From: G963676655 sp963678305 | GTDB lineage: Bacteria > Verrucomicrobiota > Lentisphaeria > Victivallales > Victivallaceae | Reading direction: 5' to 3' | DNA length: 64,000 nt | Assembly (NCBI GenBank): GCA_963678305.2 | Contig: CAXXVV010000012.1 | Location: 434,001-498,000 of the forward strand | In this document: piece after piece, positions 16,770-25,365 of the stretch | How the letters are laid out: each line of letters starts with the position of its first letter | Position numbering within the stretch: the stretch's first letter is position 1 | The notes under the pieces: model-generated | Told to the model about the DNA's origin: nothing | Database searches by the model: none | The model's input: the letters and a program-made list of their open reading frames with translations, nothing else | Program-made: the position numbers and the translations under genes

Positions 16770-17960
16770 TTATCGTTCGTGCTCGAACCAGCCGCTGGTC
16801 TTTTTGCAGAATCCGACCAGCATCAGCATGACCGGAACCTCGATCAACACTCCGACCACCGTTGCCAGTGCCGCTCCTGATGAAAGGCCGAACAGCATGA
16901 CCGCCGTGGCAATTGCCACCTCAAAGTGGTTTGACGCCCCGATCATCGCGGCCGGCGCGGCGTCTTCATATTTCAGCTTGAGCAGCTTTGCCGCAAGATA
17001 GCCCAGCCCGAAGATCAGGATGGTTTGCAGGAAAAGCGGAATTGATATCCAGACGATGGTCAGGGGATTAGCCAGAATTACATCACCCTTGAAGCTGAAC
17101 AGCAGGACCAGTGTCAACAGCAACGCGGAAATCGTTACCGGGGTCAGGACATGCAGAAATTTTTCCCTGAACCACGCTTCGCCTTTGGCCTTGATGATCC
17201 ATTTACGCGAAAAATAGCCCGTCACCAGCGGCAGGGCCACATAGACCGCGACCGACAGCAGCAGCGCCTGCCACGGTACGGGTAGTTTGCCGACGCCAAG
17301 CAGAAATCCGCCCAGCACGCCATAAAGAACCAGCATGGTCAATGAGTTGATTGCCACCATAACCAGCGTCAAACCGTCATTCCCTCGCGCTAGATAGCCC
17401 CAAACCAGTACCATCGCGGTACAAGGCGCTATACCCAGCAGAATGCATCCGGCAAAGTAACTGCGCCACAGCGGAACTTGCAGCATTTTGACGCCTTCGC
17501 TTAGAACGACAATTCCGGAACCGTATTTTGCTCCAAGCGGCAGATCCAACCCGAATGGCATTTTAACCAGATCTATTGCATCGGTTCCGATAAACGCTTT
17601 GAACAGGAATCCCAGAAAAAACAAGGCGATTGCGTACATAGTGAAGGGCTTGATGCACCAGTTGACAAAAAGGGTAAGGAAGACCGGTTTTCCGCTTTTG
17701 CCGGCCTTGATGACGCTTGAGAAGTCGATTTTAACCATGATTGGATACATCATGAAAAAGAGGCATATCGCGATCGGGATGGAGATCACCGGTGCGCCGT
17801 TTACGTCAATTGACATTCCATCCAGAGTCTTAGCCAGTCCCGGAGCTATTTTCCCAAGTAAAACTCCACCGATTATGCAAAGGCCGACCCAGACCGTTAA
17901 ATAACGCTCGAAAATGCTGGTCATTTTGCGTTCATTGACTTGATTGTTTTCTGTTGACAT
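16770..17960 (-). CDS. acr3: Arsenite efflux permease Acr3
   Basis: A 396-residue inner-membrane protein with about ten helices of the ACR3/bile-acid-sodium symporter superfamily; it exports arsenite. The hallmark cysteine sits in the membrane motif GIAPCTAMVLVWGYLA, and SEGVKMLQVPLWRSYF is likewise conserved. It follows arsC by 12 bases with ribosome site AAAGGA, so arsC-acr3 is an operon. The last residues (WFEHER) differ from those encoded by the displaced remnant at 15417 (WFVHDKATE), so the present terminus was supplied together with the RelA/SpoT segment. Regulation is expected through arsR at 18620. Confidence 0.95.
   Translation of the reverse strand: MSTENNQVNERKMTSIFERYLTVWVGLCIIGGVLLGKIAPGLAKTLDGMSIDVNGAPVISIPIAICLFFMMYPIMVKIDFSSVIKAGKSGKPVFLTLFVNWCIKPFTMYAIALFFLGFLFKAFIGTDAIDLVKMPFGLDLPLGAKYGSGIVVLSEGVKMLQVPLWRSYFAGCILLGIAPCTAMVLVWGYLARGNDGLTLVMVAINSLTMLVLYGVLGGFLLGVGKLPVPWQALLLSVAVYVALPLVTGYFSRKWIIKAKGEAWFREKFLHVLTPVTISALLLTLVLLFSFKGDVILANPLTIVWISIPLFLQTILIFGLGYLAAKLLKLKYEDAAPAAMIGASNHFEVAIATAVMLFGLSSGAALATVVGVLIEVPVMLMLVGFCKKTSGWFEHER
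16786..16846 (-). repeat. Right copy of the 61-bp direct repeat flanking the RelA/SpoT segment
   Basis: This stretch is identical to 15442-15502 at 60 of 61 positions and codes for the penultimate part of Acr3. The two copies lie 1344 bases apart in the same orientation and enclose the AT-rich RelA/SpoT gene. Confidence 0.85.
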
Positions 17961-17972
17961 TTTAAGGTTCCT

Positions 17973-18419
17973 TTACTTATCAAGTATTTCTGGTAATTGC
18001 TCAACGAACGCTTTGATTTCGTCCCGTACCTGACGGTAGCATTCCAGTTGCGCATCTTCGTTCGCGCCTTTTTCCGCCAGTTCCCGCGCCATCTTCGGCG
18101 GATCGTTAAAACCGGCGTGGACCACTTTACAGTTGCCTGGAAAAAGCGGACAAGTCTCATGGGCGTGTCCGCATACTGTCACCACCACATCAAGCGGCAC
18201 ATCCTTGAAATCCAGGATATTCTGGGATTTATGATTTGAAATGTCAACCCCGGCTTCCGCCATTACTTTGACCGCATTGGGATTCAATCCGTGGGTTTCA
18301 ATTCCGGCAGAGTAGGCTTCGATTACATTATTTTTTAGTTGTCTGGTCCAACCCTCGGCCATCTGGCTGCGGCATGAATTTCCGGTACATAAAAACAAAA
18401 CTTTCAATTTTTCGCTCAT
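17973..18419 (-). CDS. arsC: Arsenate reductase, thioredoxin-coupled (LMW phosphatase type)
   Basis: This 148-residue cytoplasmic enzyme reduces arsenate to arsenite for export by Acr3. It carries the phosphatase loop FLCTGNSCRSQMAEGW (nucleophilic Cys near residue 11) and the resolving cysteine pair in VTVCGHAHETCPLFPG, placing it in the Staphylococcus pI258-type, thioredoxin-linked ArsC family. Length is normal. ATG follows AAGGAATAC. It lies between arsR (200 bases upstream, with an intervening dispersed repeat) and acr3 (12 bases downstream). Confidence 0.95.
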   Translation of the reverse strand: MSEKLKVLFLCTGNSCRSQMAEGWTRQLKNNVIEAYSAGIETHGLNPNAVKVMAEAGVDISNHKSQNILDFKDVPLDVVVTVCGHAHETCPLFPGNCKVVHAGFNDPPKMARELAEKGANEDAQLECYRQVRDEIKAFVEQLPEILDK

Positions 18420-18473
18420 TGTTGTATTCCTTTTCTTATTTATCAGTTGACTTATGCAAAAATATTATTTGAA

Positions 18474-18594
18474 CCATGGAGAACAAGAAGAAGTATTTTA
18501 AATTCATGCAAAGCATGAAAAACAAAAACTCTTTCGTGTTTTTTCGTGCGTTGCCCTGCGCAATGCTCGCGCTCATTTCATTGTTCGTGGTTAA
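18474..18594 (+). repeat. Dispersed intergenic repeat, copy A (hairpin core)
   Basis: The element sits between arsR and arsC. It contains the hairpin TTCATGCAAAGCATGAA and ends in TTCGTGGTTAA. About 60 bases starting at ATGGAGAACA match the reverse complement of 38881-38970 almost throughout. This copy carries about 30 extra bases before its end. No coding capacity. Confidence 0.75.
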
Positions 18595-18619
18595 TATATG
18601 CATTCCATAGACTCTTAAT

Positions 18620-18991
18620 TTATCTGCAACAATCTTCGCCGCGTTGTTTACGGCATATCACTTCAGGATCACAGGACGTGATTTTATCAAGTTCATTAAT
18701 ATCACGTTTAATTTCTTCAGAGGAAAGAAGCTCCTCTTTCATCCACGCCATAACCGAAGACGGAATCCCGCCAATTTTCCACCGGAAAAAAATCCAGCGT
18801 CCTTCCTTGCGGCTCTCAATGATTCCAGCGCTGCTCAGTATTGATAAATGCCTCGAAACCGTAGCTCCGGTAATTTGCAGCAGCTCGGTTATCTGACATG
18901 CGCATAGTTCATCGTATTGCATCAGGCTGGCCACAATCCGTAAACGGTTGTTATCCGATAGAGCCTTGAATTTTACTGCTATGTCTAACAT
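18620..18991 (-). CDS. arsR: ArsR-family arsenic-responsive repressor
   Basis: This 123-residue winged-helix repressor has the ArsR helix-turn-helix (about residues 30-60: QITELLQITGATVSRHLSIL) preceded by a metalloid-binding CxC pair in ELCACQITE. It also has a cysteine-rich C-terminus (CDPEVICRKQRGEDCC), giving further thiol ligands. ATG follows AAGGAG. It is the first gene of the ars operon. Its promoter and a candidate operator are upstream at 19021-19070. The 200-base gap to arsC holds a dispersed repeat, which may weaken coupling to the rest of the operon. Confidence 0.93.
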   Translation of the reverse strand: MLDIAVKFKALSDNNRLRIVASLMQYDELCACQITELLQITGATVSRHLSILSSAGIIESRKEGRWIFFRWKIGGIPSSVMAWMKEELLSSEEIKRDINELDKITSCDPEVICRKQRGEDCCR

Positions 18992-19020
18992 TTTACTAAT
19001 CTCCTTCTAATGTTAATTAT

Positions 19021-19070
19021 ATATTTAGCTAATTATCTAAATAATATAGGTGCTGGAACTGAAATGTCAA
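19021..19070 (-). promoter_or_regulatory. ars promoter and candidate ArsR operator
   Basis: Read on the minus strand, TTGACA (plus 19065-19070) is followed after 16 bases by TATATT (plus 19043-19048). Just downstream, ATTTAG and CTAAAT (plus 19023-19042) form an inverted repeat around CTAATTAT. An operator beside the -10 box is typical of ArsR repressors. Confidence 0.65.
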
Positions 19071-19335
19071 GTGCAATAAGGCGATGATATCCCGTTTTGA
19101 TTAAAATCTGCTATGGTGTTGTTTTGCGTAATATTTTATTATTTAGCATCTTGTGATTTATTTGTAGCCTGTCTGTGAGACTATTTAAAAAAATTAAATA
19201 GTTTCCTTGCCGGTTAAACATAAATCAAAAAGGTTAGCTGAATTTGCTTTATACAAGTTCATGTTGTATCGTGTTTAGAAGTTTTTTATCATACGGCAAA
19301 ATAACCATAGTATTTGAAATTGGAAGGAAATCAGT
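19071..19335. other. AT-rich intergenic region
   Basis: This is the divergent region between arsR and the SGNH lipoprotein gene. Apart from the ars promoter at its edge and a ribosome site GGAAGGA before 19336, I see no gene or strong hairpin. Confidence 0.5.
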
Positions 19336-20034
19336 ATGAAACGTTTATCTTTGGCATTGTCTTTGACTGCGGTCCTGTTTGCTTCATGCGTCAGCCCGGA
19401 ATCCAGGCAACTAAAACCTTTTGCATTTAATGAGGTTCAGAAAAAGAGCCGGTATTATAAAGGTTTTGTGAAATGGGAAAAACGGGATAAAGACGTCATT
19501 AATGACAAAAATGCGGTCCTTTGCATCGGCAGTTCCAGTATGCGGATGTGGCGGAACATCAAAAAGGATCTTGTCCCGTTGAAAATAATTCATTGCGGTT
19601 TTGGTGGTTCGACGATGGCGGAGGTGCTTAAATTTAAAAACTTTTTCCTGCGTTACCAGGCCCGGACCATTATCATTTATGAGGGCGACAACGATATGGT
19701 CAGGAAAAACGCTAAAGCAGAAGTTTTTGCCGCGGAGTGCAAAGAGTTTTGCGATGATGTTTTCAAATTGCGTCCTGAAACTAAAATTTATTTTATTTCC
19801 ACCAAACCAAGTATCAGACGCTGGAGTTACCATAAGAAATATGCCGAAGCAAATGCGCTGCTCAAAAAATATTGTGAAAGTGATAAACGCCTGACTTATA
19901 TCGATGTTGTCACTCCAATGCTTGACAAAGACGGTACCCCGCTTAAAGATATTTTTTTGAAAGACAAGCTGCACATGAACGCCAAAGGTTACAAAATCTG
20001 GCGCAAAGCGGTTCGGGATGCCGTAATCAAATAA
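19336..20034 (+). CDS. SGNH/GDSL-type hydrolase, lipoprotein
   Basis: A 232-residue protein with a lipoprotein signal peptide (lipobox LFASC, Cys18), hence membrane-anchored outside the cytoplasm. SGNH blocks are visible: GSSSM (block I Ser), GFGGST (block II Gly), YEGDND (block III Asn) and DKLHMNAKGY (block V Asp-x-x-His). These enzymes are esterases or acetylxylan-type deacetylases; the probable role here is removal of acyl groups from glycans or lipids, but the substrate is not known. It stands alone: divergent from arsR and convergent with the radical SAM gene, whose stop is 20 bases away. Confidence 0.87.
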   Translation: MKRLSLALSLTAVLFASCVSPESRQLKPFAFNEVQKKSRYYKGFVKWEKRDKDVINDKNAVLCIGSSSMRMWRNIKKDLVPLKIIHCGFGGSTMAEVLKFKNFFLRYQARTIIIYEGDNDMVRKNAKAEVFAAECKEFCDDVFKLRPETKIYFISTKPSIRRWSYHKKYAEANALLKKYCESDKRLTYIDVVTPMLDKDGTPLKDIFLKDKLHMNAKGYKIWRKAVRDAVIK

Positions 20035-20054
20035 TAACTGCGGATAAAACAGTT

Positions 20055-21179
20055 TCAGGCGCAAAGCCAGGGCAGGGCTCTGGCTTTATTTTTACCTTTG
20101 AGGTTTAACTGGTCGAGATCATCAAAGTGCAGTTGATGGATTTTCCGGTACTTTAAAATCCGGCTTACGGTTATCGGGCCTAACGCGGGAACTCGCAGCA
20201 GGGCTTCCTTATCGCCATAATTGAGGCTGATCGGGAAAAATTCCGGATGGCGCTGTGCCCAAACCTCTTTCGGGTCGGCGTCCAGCGGCAGATGTCCATT
20301 TCTATCATAACCGATCTCTCCGGCATCGAATTTATATTTTCTAAGCAGAAAATCGACTTGGTACAACCGATGTTCGCGGGTTAAGACGTCTTCCGGGTCA
20401 AGACTGAATCGTTGCTCTCCGGGTAGTTCCGGCGTTCCGAGTCCTTGTTGATAGGCGGAGAAATATATGCGTTGCAGTTTCAGCCGGTTATAGAGCCCGT
20501 CCATGTATTTGACTATTTCGCTGTCAGTTTCGTCCGAGGCCCCGACAATGAACTGGGTGGTGCATTTTACCCGCTGGAATTTTCCGCCTTTAGCGGTCTG
20601 GGCTGAAATATATTTTAACGGTTCGATAATATCGCGGATGAAATCTTTGGCATGGCTTAAACGCTGAAAATGCTTTGCTCCCGGCGCTTCAATGTTCAGG
20701 GAAACCGCGGACGCGTAGTGCAGGGCGGTATCAATCGCCGCCTGTGACGCTCCTGGAATCAGTTTGAGGTGGATATTGCCCCGGTACTGGTGTTTCTTGC
20801 GTAATATTTCCGCCGAGGCGATCAGCCGGTCCATTGTGTAGTCAGGGTTTCTCACCACGCCAGAACTCAGGAACAGTCCAATGAGCTGCTGTTTACGGTT
20901 TATCTCGACGAATGAGTTGACAATTTCTTCCGGTGTTAAGCCGCAGCGGTTGACATTTCCGTTTGATCTGAATGGACAGTAGCGACAGTCATTGACGCAG
21001 GAGTTGGTCATCAACGTCTTGAACATTATTCCTTTTCCTCCCCGGGTTAAAGGAACTGGATAAAGCCATTTGCCATGTCCGTCGCGCCGCCGGTGGTCTC
21101 CCTTGCTGGTGCCGCAGGAGCAGGCAAGGTCGTACTGTGACGCTTCCGCCAGATAATCAAGTTTGTCAAATGTATCCAT
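20055..21179 (-). CDS. Putative DNA modification/repair radical SAM protein
   Basis: A 374-residue protein with the radical SAM cluster motif CVNDCRYCPF (about residues 59-68), preceded by a Cys-rich N-terminus (LACSCGTSKGD), followed by a TIM-barrel-like core. The C-terminus is a helix-hairpin-helix segment (LLRVPALGPITVSRILKY), which normally contacts DNA. The architecture matches the family annotated as putative DNA modification/repair radical SAM protein. Members usually have a small partner gene of the uracil-DNA-glycosylase-like superfamily next to them; none is here. Start ATG at 21179 has no strong ribosome site. Confidence 0.85.
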   Translation of the reverse strand: MDTFDKLDYLAEASQYDLACSCGTSKGDHRRRDGHGKWLYPVPLTRGGKGIMFKTLMTNSCVNDCRYCPFRSNGNVNRCGLTPEEIVNSFVEINRKQQLIGLFLSSGVVRNPDYTMDRLIASAEILRKKHQYRGNIHLKLIPGASQAAIDTALHYASAVSLNIEAPGAKHFQRLSHAKDFIRDIIEPLKYISAQTAKGGKFQRVKCTTQFIVGASDETDSEIVKYMDGLYNRLKLQRIYFSAYQQGLGTPELPGEQRFSLDPEDVLTREHRLYQVDFLLRKYKFDAGEIGYDRNGHLPLDADPKEVWAQRHPEFFPISLNYGDKEALLRVPALGPITVSRILKYRKIHQLHFDDLDQLNLKGKNKARALPWLCA

Positions 21180-21314
21180 TGCTTATAAACCGTCTCTAAT
21201 ACGCCTGTCAACTTTAATAACTGACAGCACAATTTTTTTGCTCTGATAACGTCCTTATGCTCAGATGAAACTCATTATTTCAATATCATTAATGTATGCT
21301 AATAAATATACGTA

Positions 21315-21344
21315 TTGACAGTGTTTTTCGCAAGTGTTTTATAA
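21315..21344 (+). promoter_or_regulatory. Candidate promoter of the response regulator gene
   Basis: TTGACA (21315-21320) and TTATAA (21339-21344) are 18 bases apart in the 278-base gap between the radical SAM gene and the response regulator. An A-rich stretch follows. Confidence 0.5.
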
Positions 21345-21457
21345 GAAAAAAACAAAAAAAGAAAAAAAACTATTGCAAGAATCCGGATTTGGTGTTAGAT
21401 TTTTAATTAGACGGAGGGCTTATAGTATAATCATGAATCATTTAGAAGGTGGAAATA

Positions 21458-21854
21458 ATGAAAACTATACTGGTTGTGGACGATAAACCGTCGATTCGTA
21501 ATCTCCTGGCCAGGAAACTTGAGTCAGCTGGATTGAATGTCATCACAAGCCGAGGATGGAGAACAGGCTCTTATCAAGTTCCGGGAGAATCATATAGATT
21601 TGATAATCCTCGATATAATCATGCCTAACAAGGAAGGCCTGGAAGTCATAATGGAGCTTCGTCAGGACCATGCCGATCTGCCGATCTTTGCGATGTCAGG
21701 CGGTTCCGGCAATATCTATTCCGGTTACTGCGTGGATATCGCGGCAAAGTTCGGTGCGACCCGTACTTTCAGCAAGCCTTTCAGCCTGAGTGAGATGTCT
21801 GATGCCGTGATGGAAGAACTCGCGAAAATGGATGCTCAGGGCGACGACGAATAA
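21458..21854 (+). pseudogene. Single-domain response regulator, frameshifted
   Basis: Translation from ATG 21458 gives the receiver start MKTILVVDDKPSIRNLLARK and runs to GLNVIT. The rest of the receiver (AEDGEQALIKF, the phospho-acceptor LIILDIIMPNKEG, AMSGG and the lysine in FSKPF) is in the frame one base over. One extra base within 21544-21552 explains it; without it the product would be a normal CheY-like protein of about 131 residues. No output domain is present. It is either a real inactivation or an assembly error. The next gene, mnmA, starts 88 bases downstream and is functionally unrelated. Confidence 0.85.
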
Positions 21855-21941
21855 TTTTATCTTTCTGTCCCGCTTCCCATAAAATGAATATCGTCCCGGT
21901 ATTGCGGATGGTGTTGTTTCAACTTGTAAAAGATTAGTTTA

Positions 21942-23033
21942 ATGTCCAATTCAAAACCTAAAATAATAGCCGCCATGAGCGGCGGAGTCGATTCATCGGT
22001 TGCTGCCGCGATATGTCAGCAACAGGGATATGAGGTAATTGGCGCCACGCTCAATATGCGTTCACCCGACCCGGCTTTCAATGCCAATCAGGGGTGTTGC
22101 GGTTCTGATGATAAACTGGCGGCGGTCGGAGTGGCCGAAGCCTTGGGTATCCCGCATCATTTCATTGATTTGTATCCTGAATTTGAACAACAGATACTGT
22201 TGCCGTGCTGGCAGGAATATTCCTGCGGCAGGACTCCTAATCCCTGTGTCTGGTGCAATCCTTTCCTGAAATTCGGAATGCTGCTCAAATTCGCGGACGA
22301 ACAGGGCGCAATCGGGGTGGCGACCGGGCATTATGCCAGGATTATCCGTTGTGATGACAACGTGTGTCTGAAACGTGGCGAGGATCAGTCTCGCGATCAG
22401 TCGTATTTTATGTACCGGTTGAGTCACGAACAGATCAGCCGCATCTATTTGCCGCTGGGTGAAATGAATAAGCCTGATGTTCGGGAAATGGCCCGCCAAT
22501 TGGGCTTGAAGAATTCGGAAAAAAAAGACAGTCAGGATGCCTGCTTTAACTTTCCGGGCGAAACTTTTCCCGAAATTCTCCAGCGTCTGTTTAAAGGCGA
22601 GGTGAAAAAAGGTGATTTTATTGGTCCCGACGGGCAGGTAGTCGGAAAACATGACGGAGTTCACATTTACACTATCGGGCAGCGAAAAGGCTTGAACGTG
22701 GCTCTTGGTGTTCCCGCCTACGTCAAAAACATCGATCCGGTCAGCGGGAATGTTTATCTGGCGACAGACCAGGATGAATTGATGGGACAATCGTTTACCG
22801 TCGATGCGGTCAATTGGCAGACTGAAGCAATCCCTGAACTGCCGATACATTGCAACATTCAAATCCGCTATCGCAGCCGTCCGGTTACCGGAAAGGTGAA
22901 AGCCGGCGATGCTCCGGACCAGCTCCTGATTGAACTTGATAAGCCGCAACGGGCGATCACAACCGGTCAATCCGCCGTATTCTACGACGGAGATACTCTT
23001 TTGGGGGGTGGATTGATTCGTGATTTGCTTTAA
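21942..23033 (+). CDS. mnmA: tRNA-specific 2-thiouridylase
   Basis: This 363-residue cytoplasmic enzyme makes 2-thiouridine at the wobble position of Lys, Glu and Gln tRNAs. It has the PP-loop SGGVDSSVAAA near the N-terminus, the catalytic cysteine in TPNPCVWCN and its partner in SQDACF, and the C-terminal beta-barrel seen in MnmA. Length is usual. It is followed after 11 bases by a SGNH hydrolase gene, a probable but functionally unrelated operon partner. Confidence 0.96.
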   Translation: MSNSKPKIIAAMSGGVDSSVAAAICQQQGYEVIGATLNMRSPDPAFNANQGCCGSDDKLAAVGVAEALGIPHHFIDLYPEFEQQILLPCWQEYSCGRTPNPCVWCNPFLKFGMLLKFADEQGAIGVATGHYARIIRCDDNVCLKRGEDQSRDQSYFMYRLSHEQISRIYLPLGEMNKPDVREMARQLGLKNSEKKDSQDACFNFPGETFPEILQRLFKGEVKKGDFIGPDGQVVGKHDGVHIYTIGQRKGLNVALGVPAYVKNIDPVSGNVYLATDQDELMGQSFTVDAVNWQTEAIPELPIHCNIQIRYRSRPVTGKVKAGDAPDQLLIELDKPQRAITTGQSAVFYDGDTLLGGGLIRDLL

Positions 23034-23044
23034 GAGGAACGTAT

Positions 23045-24073
23045 ATGTTTTGGAAGAATATTGAGATTCATAATGCTGCTGAACTGGTTGACGTTGACGG
23101 CGGTGTTATGCCGGTCCGTTATCCGCTGGCGATGAAACCTTTTTTGAATGAATCCGCGCAAAATATTATGTTTAATACTGCGCATACCGAATTGCGTTTC
23201 GTAGCTACGGGTGACCAGTTGCCGGAGATTACCCTTTCGACGACTGAACCGCGTCAGGCTTATGCCGTCATTTTTCGCGGACAATTCTGCCAGAGGAACA
23301 TTATTTCTTTGACTACCAAACCTCAGGTAATCAAGTTCCAGGCGAATGAAAATTTATCAAAGTTGTCTTCAGAATACACTTCATCGATGGCTTTTTCTCC
23401 GAACGTATGGCGCGTGGTCATTTCCGAGCAACCGATAATTCTCCACGATGTACAGGGCGGGTGCCGTCCTCCGCAACCGGATGAATTACCCCGACGACGT
23501 TATCTTACTTACGGCACCAGTATTACTCATGGAGCCAGCGCGATGCTGCCGCACCTGTCGTATGCGGCCCAGGCCGCGCGCCGGCTTGACGCTGATCTCA
23601 TTAATCTTGGCCTTGGCGGTGCATGCCACTGTGAAAAAGAGATTGCCGACTGGATTGCGGGCCGGGACGATTGGGATTTCGCCACTTTGAGTTTGTCGGT
23701 TAATATGACCGGTAAGTATACAATTGAAGAGTTTGAGGATCGTGTATCATACATGGTCAACAAAGTTGCCGTGAGTAATCTTTCGCGCCCGGTTTCCTGT
23801 ATTACGCTTTTCCCGCATTTTCGCGACATCGGAGTTTTGCGCGATGGCATCGGGCCGGAAAAAACAGATGCGATGCGCCAGGTTTTGCGTGATATTGTTG
23901 CGGCATATCCGCATGATAACCTGATTTTGTTGGAAGGACCGGAATTGTTGGATGATCTTTCAGGACTGACCGAGGATTTGATACACCCGAGCGATTATGG
24001 GATGACGCTTATAGCCGAACATCTGGTCGCCAGACTACGTCATTTTCTTTCAGGTTTCAATAATTGTCGATAA
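23045..24073 (+). CDS. SGNH/GDSL esterase with N-terminal beta domain
   Basis: A 342-residue protein whose C-terminal two thirds are an SGNH hydrolase: YGTSITHGASA (nucleophilic Ser about residue 160), GLGGACHCE, LSLSVNMTGKY (block III Asn) and DLIHPSDYGM (catalytic Asp and His). The N-terminal ~140 residues look like the jelly-roll domain of two-domain carbohydrate esterases (CE2-like). No signal peptide is seen, so cytoplasmic. A good ribosome site (AGAGGAA) precedes ATG 23045, 11 bases after mnmA. Likely an acyl-ester hydrolase acting on imported sugars; the substrate is not known. Confidence 0.82.
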   Translation: MFWKNIEIHNAAELVDVDGGVMPVRYPLAMKPFLNESAQNIMFNTAHTELRFVATGDQLPEITLSTTEPRQAYAVIFRGQFCQRNIISLTTKPQVIKFQANENLSKLSSEYTSSMAFSPNVWRVVISEQPIILHDVQGGCRPPQPDELPRRRYLTYGTSITHGASAMLPHLSYAAQAARRLDADLINLGLGGACHCEKEIADWIAGRDDWDFATLSLSVNMTGKYTIEEFEDRVSYMVNKVAVSNLSRPVSCITLFPHFRDIGVLRDGIGPEKTDAMRQVLRDIVAAYPHDNLILLEGPELLDDLSGLTEDLIHPSDYGMTLIAEHLVARLRHFLSGFNNCR

Positions 24074-24285
24074 GGCTTAAATATAAAAAAAAGCTTGCCT
24101 GTTCAGATATTTTTTTCTTGATGGATATACCTGCTCTTGCCGGTTGTTTTGGGTTTTGATAATATCATAATAATCGTACAGTTTGATTGTAGTTTATTTG
24201 TAATTAGCTAACCACAATGCAATTAACGGTGTTATGTTTTTTGTTTTTTTTACTTTTGTGAAAATATTCTGATTGGGTATTGAAA

Positions 24286-24303
24286 AATTGCTATATAGCA
24301 ATT
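24286..24303. promoter_or_regulatory. 18-bp perfect palindrome, candidate operator
   Basis: AATTGCTATATAGCAATT is an exact palindrome ending 15 bases before the ATG at 24319. A half site TTGCTATTA follows at 24311-24319. This fits a dimeric GntR/LacI-type autoregulator. Confidence 0.7.
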
Positions 24304-24318
24304 ATATTTATTGCTATT

Positions 24319-25365
24319 ATGAAATTTAAGTATACGGAAATCGAAGACAATCTACGTAATGCGGTTATTTCCGGACAAATAACCGGAGCGTTGCCGCCTG
24401 AACGTTTGCTGGCGGAACGTTTCGGAGTTTCTTATTTGACTGTACGCCGGGCGATCGGGAATCTGGTTGAAAGCGGTTTGCTGTCGCGGGAACATGGCCG
24501 CGGAGTGTTTGTCAGTTCGCCATCGAGAAATGTTGCCAGAAATTTCGGTTTGGGCTTCATTGTCCCTGAACGGACACTTGGAAGTGAAGGTGGATTGAGT
24601 CCTTATTACACTGCGGTGTTCATGGGGGCGGCCTCAGAGGCGCAGCGGCAGGGATACCATGTGATCTTTGGCAGTCACCTTGAAAAATTGTTGCCCTTGA
24701 ACCAACCCGGAGGCGTGCGGAAAGTCGATGCGATTCTGGCGGCAACTCCTGACGATCCGAATAGGTTTATTGAAGCGGCAAAATATGTTCCGGTCGTTAT
24801 GCTGGGGCAGGATTTTCCGGAACACAATTTTCCCGCTGTGTTCGTTGACGATGTCAAAGCCGCCGGTATCGCCGTCAACAATTTATTGAATTGCGGCCAT
24901 CGCAGAATCGCACATTGGGCGGGACGGAATGACAGCAGGTCATTTTATGCAAGACGGACCGGTTATCGTCAAGCGCTTGAGGAAAATGGCATAAAACTTG
25001 ATCCGCAGCTTGAACTGGAACATGGTGACGCCTTTGATCGTCTGGCTAAGTTGCTTGAGTCCGATGATCCGCCAACCGCGATTTTCTGCGTTAATGATGC
25101 TTGTGCTTTCGGTGTGATAAGTTGGTGTTTACGGCATGGAATAGCCGTCCCGGAACGATTAAGTGTGGTGGGAATTGACAATCTGCATCATAGTGAGTTT
25201 TGTTATCCGGCTTTGACTACTGTGAGCATTCCGAAAAACGAGATCGGAGTGCGGGGGACGCGTAAAGCTATAAAATATCTGGAAAAACAGTTGCTTCCTG
25301 CGGAATACCGTGAAGAACTGGAACCCGAAATAATTATTCGTGAAACTGTAAAGGAATTAAGATGA
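24319..25365 (+). CDS. GntR/LacI-hybrid sugar-responsive regulator
   Basis: A 348-residue AraR-like repressor: GntR winged helix (about residues 1-70; LPPERLLAERFGVSYLTVRR, ESGLLSREHGRGVFV) and a LacI/PurR-type sugar-binding domain (about 80-345; VVMLGQDFPEHNFPAVFVDD, NCGHRRIAHWAGR, PTAIFCVNDACAFG). I chose ATG 24319 because the longer frame from TTG 24280 runs through the operator palindrome and adds unrelated hydrophobic residues. Its stop overlaps the start of the GH130 gene (ATGA), so it is co-translated with its probable target. Effector unknown, likely a mannose-containing sugar. Confidence 0.87.
   Translation: MKFKYTEIEDNLRNAVISGQITGALPPERLLAERFGVSYLTVRRAIGNLVESGLLSREHGRGVFVSSPSRNVARNFGLGFIVPERTLGSEGGLSPYYTAVFMGAASEAQRQGYHVIFGSHLEKLLPLNQPGGVRKVDAILAATPDDPNRFIEAAKYVPVVMLGQDFPEHNFPAVFVDDVKAAGIAVNNLLNCGHRRIAHWAGRNDSRSFYARRTGYRQALEENGIKLDPQLELEHGDAFDRLAKLLESDDPPTAIFCVNDACAFGVISWCLRHGIAVPERLSVVGIDNLHHSEFCYPALTTVSIPKNEIGVRGTRKAIKYLEKQLLPAEYREELEPEIIIRETVKELR

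Noticed and set aside
24280..24318. Upstream TTG start of the GntR/LacI regulator
   Set aside because: The added residues are hydrophobic and come from the 18-bp operator palindrome.
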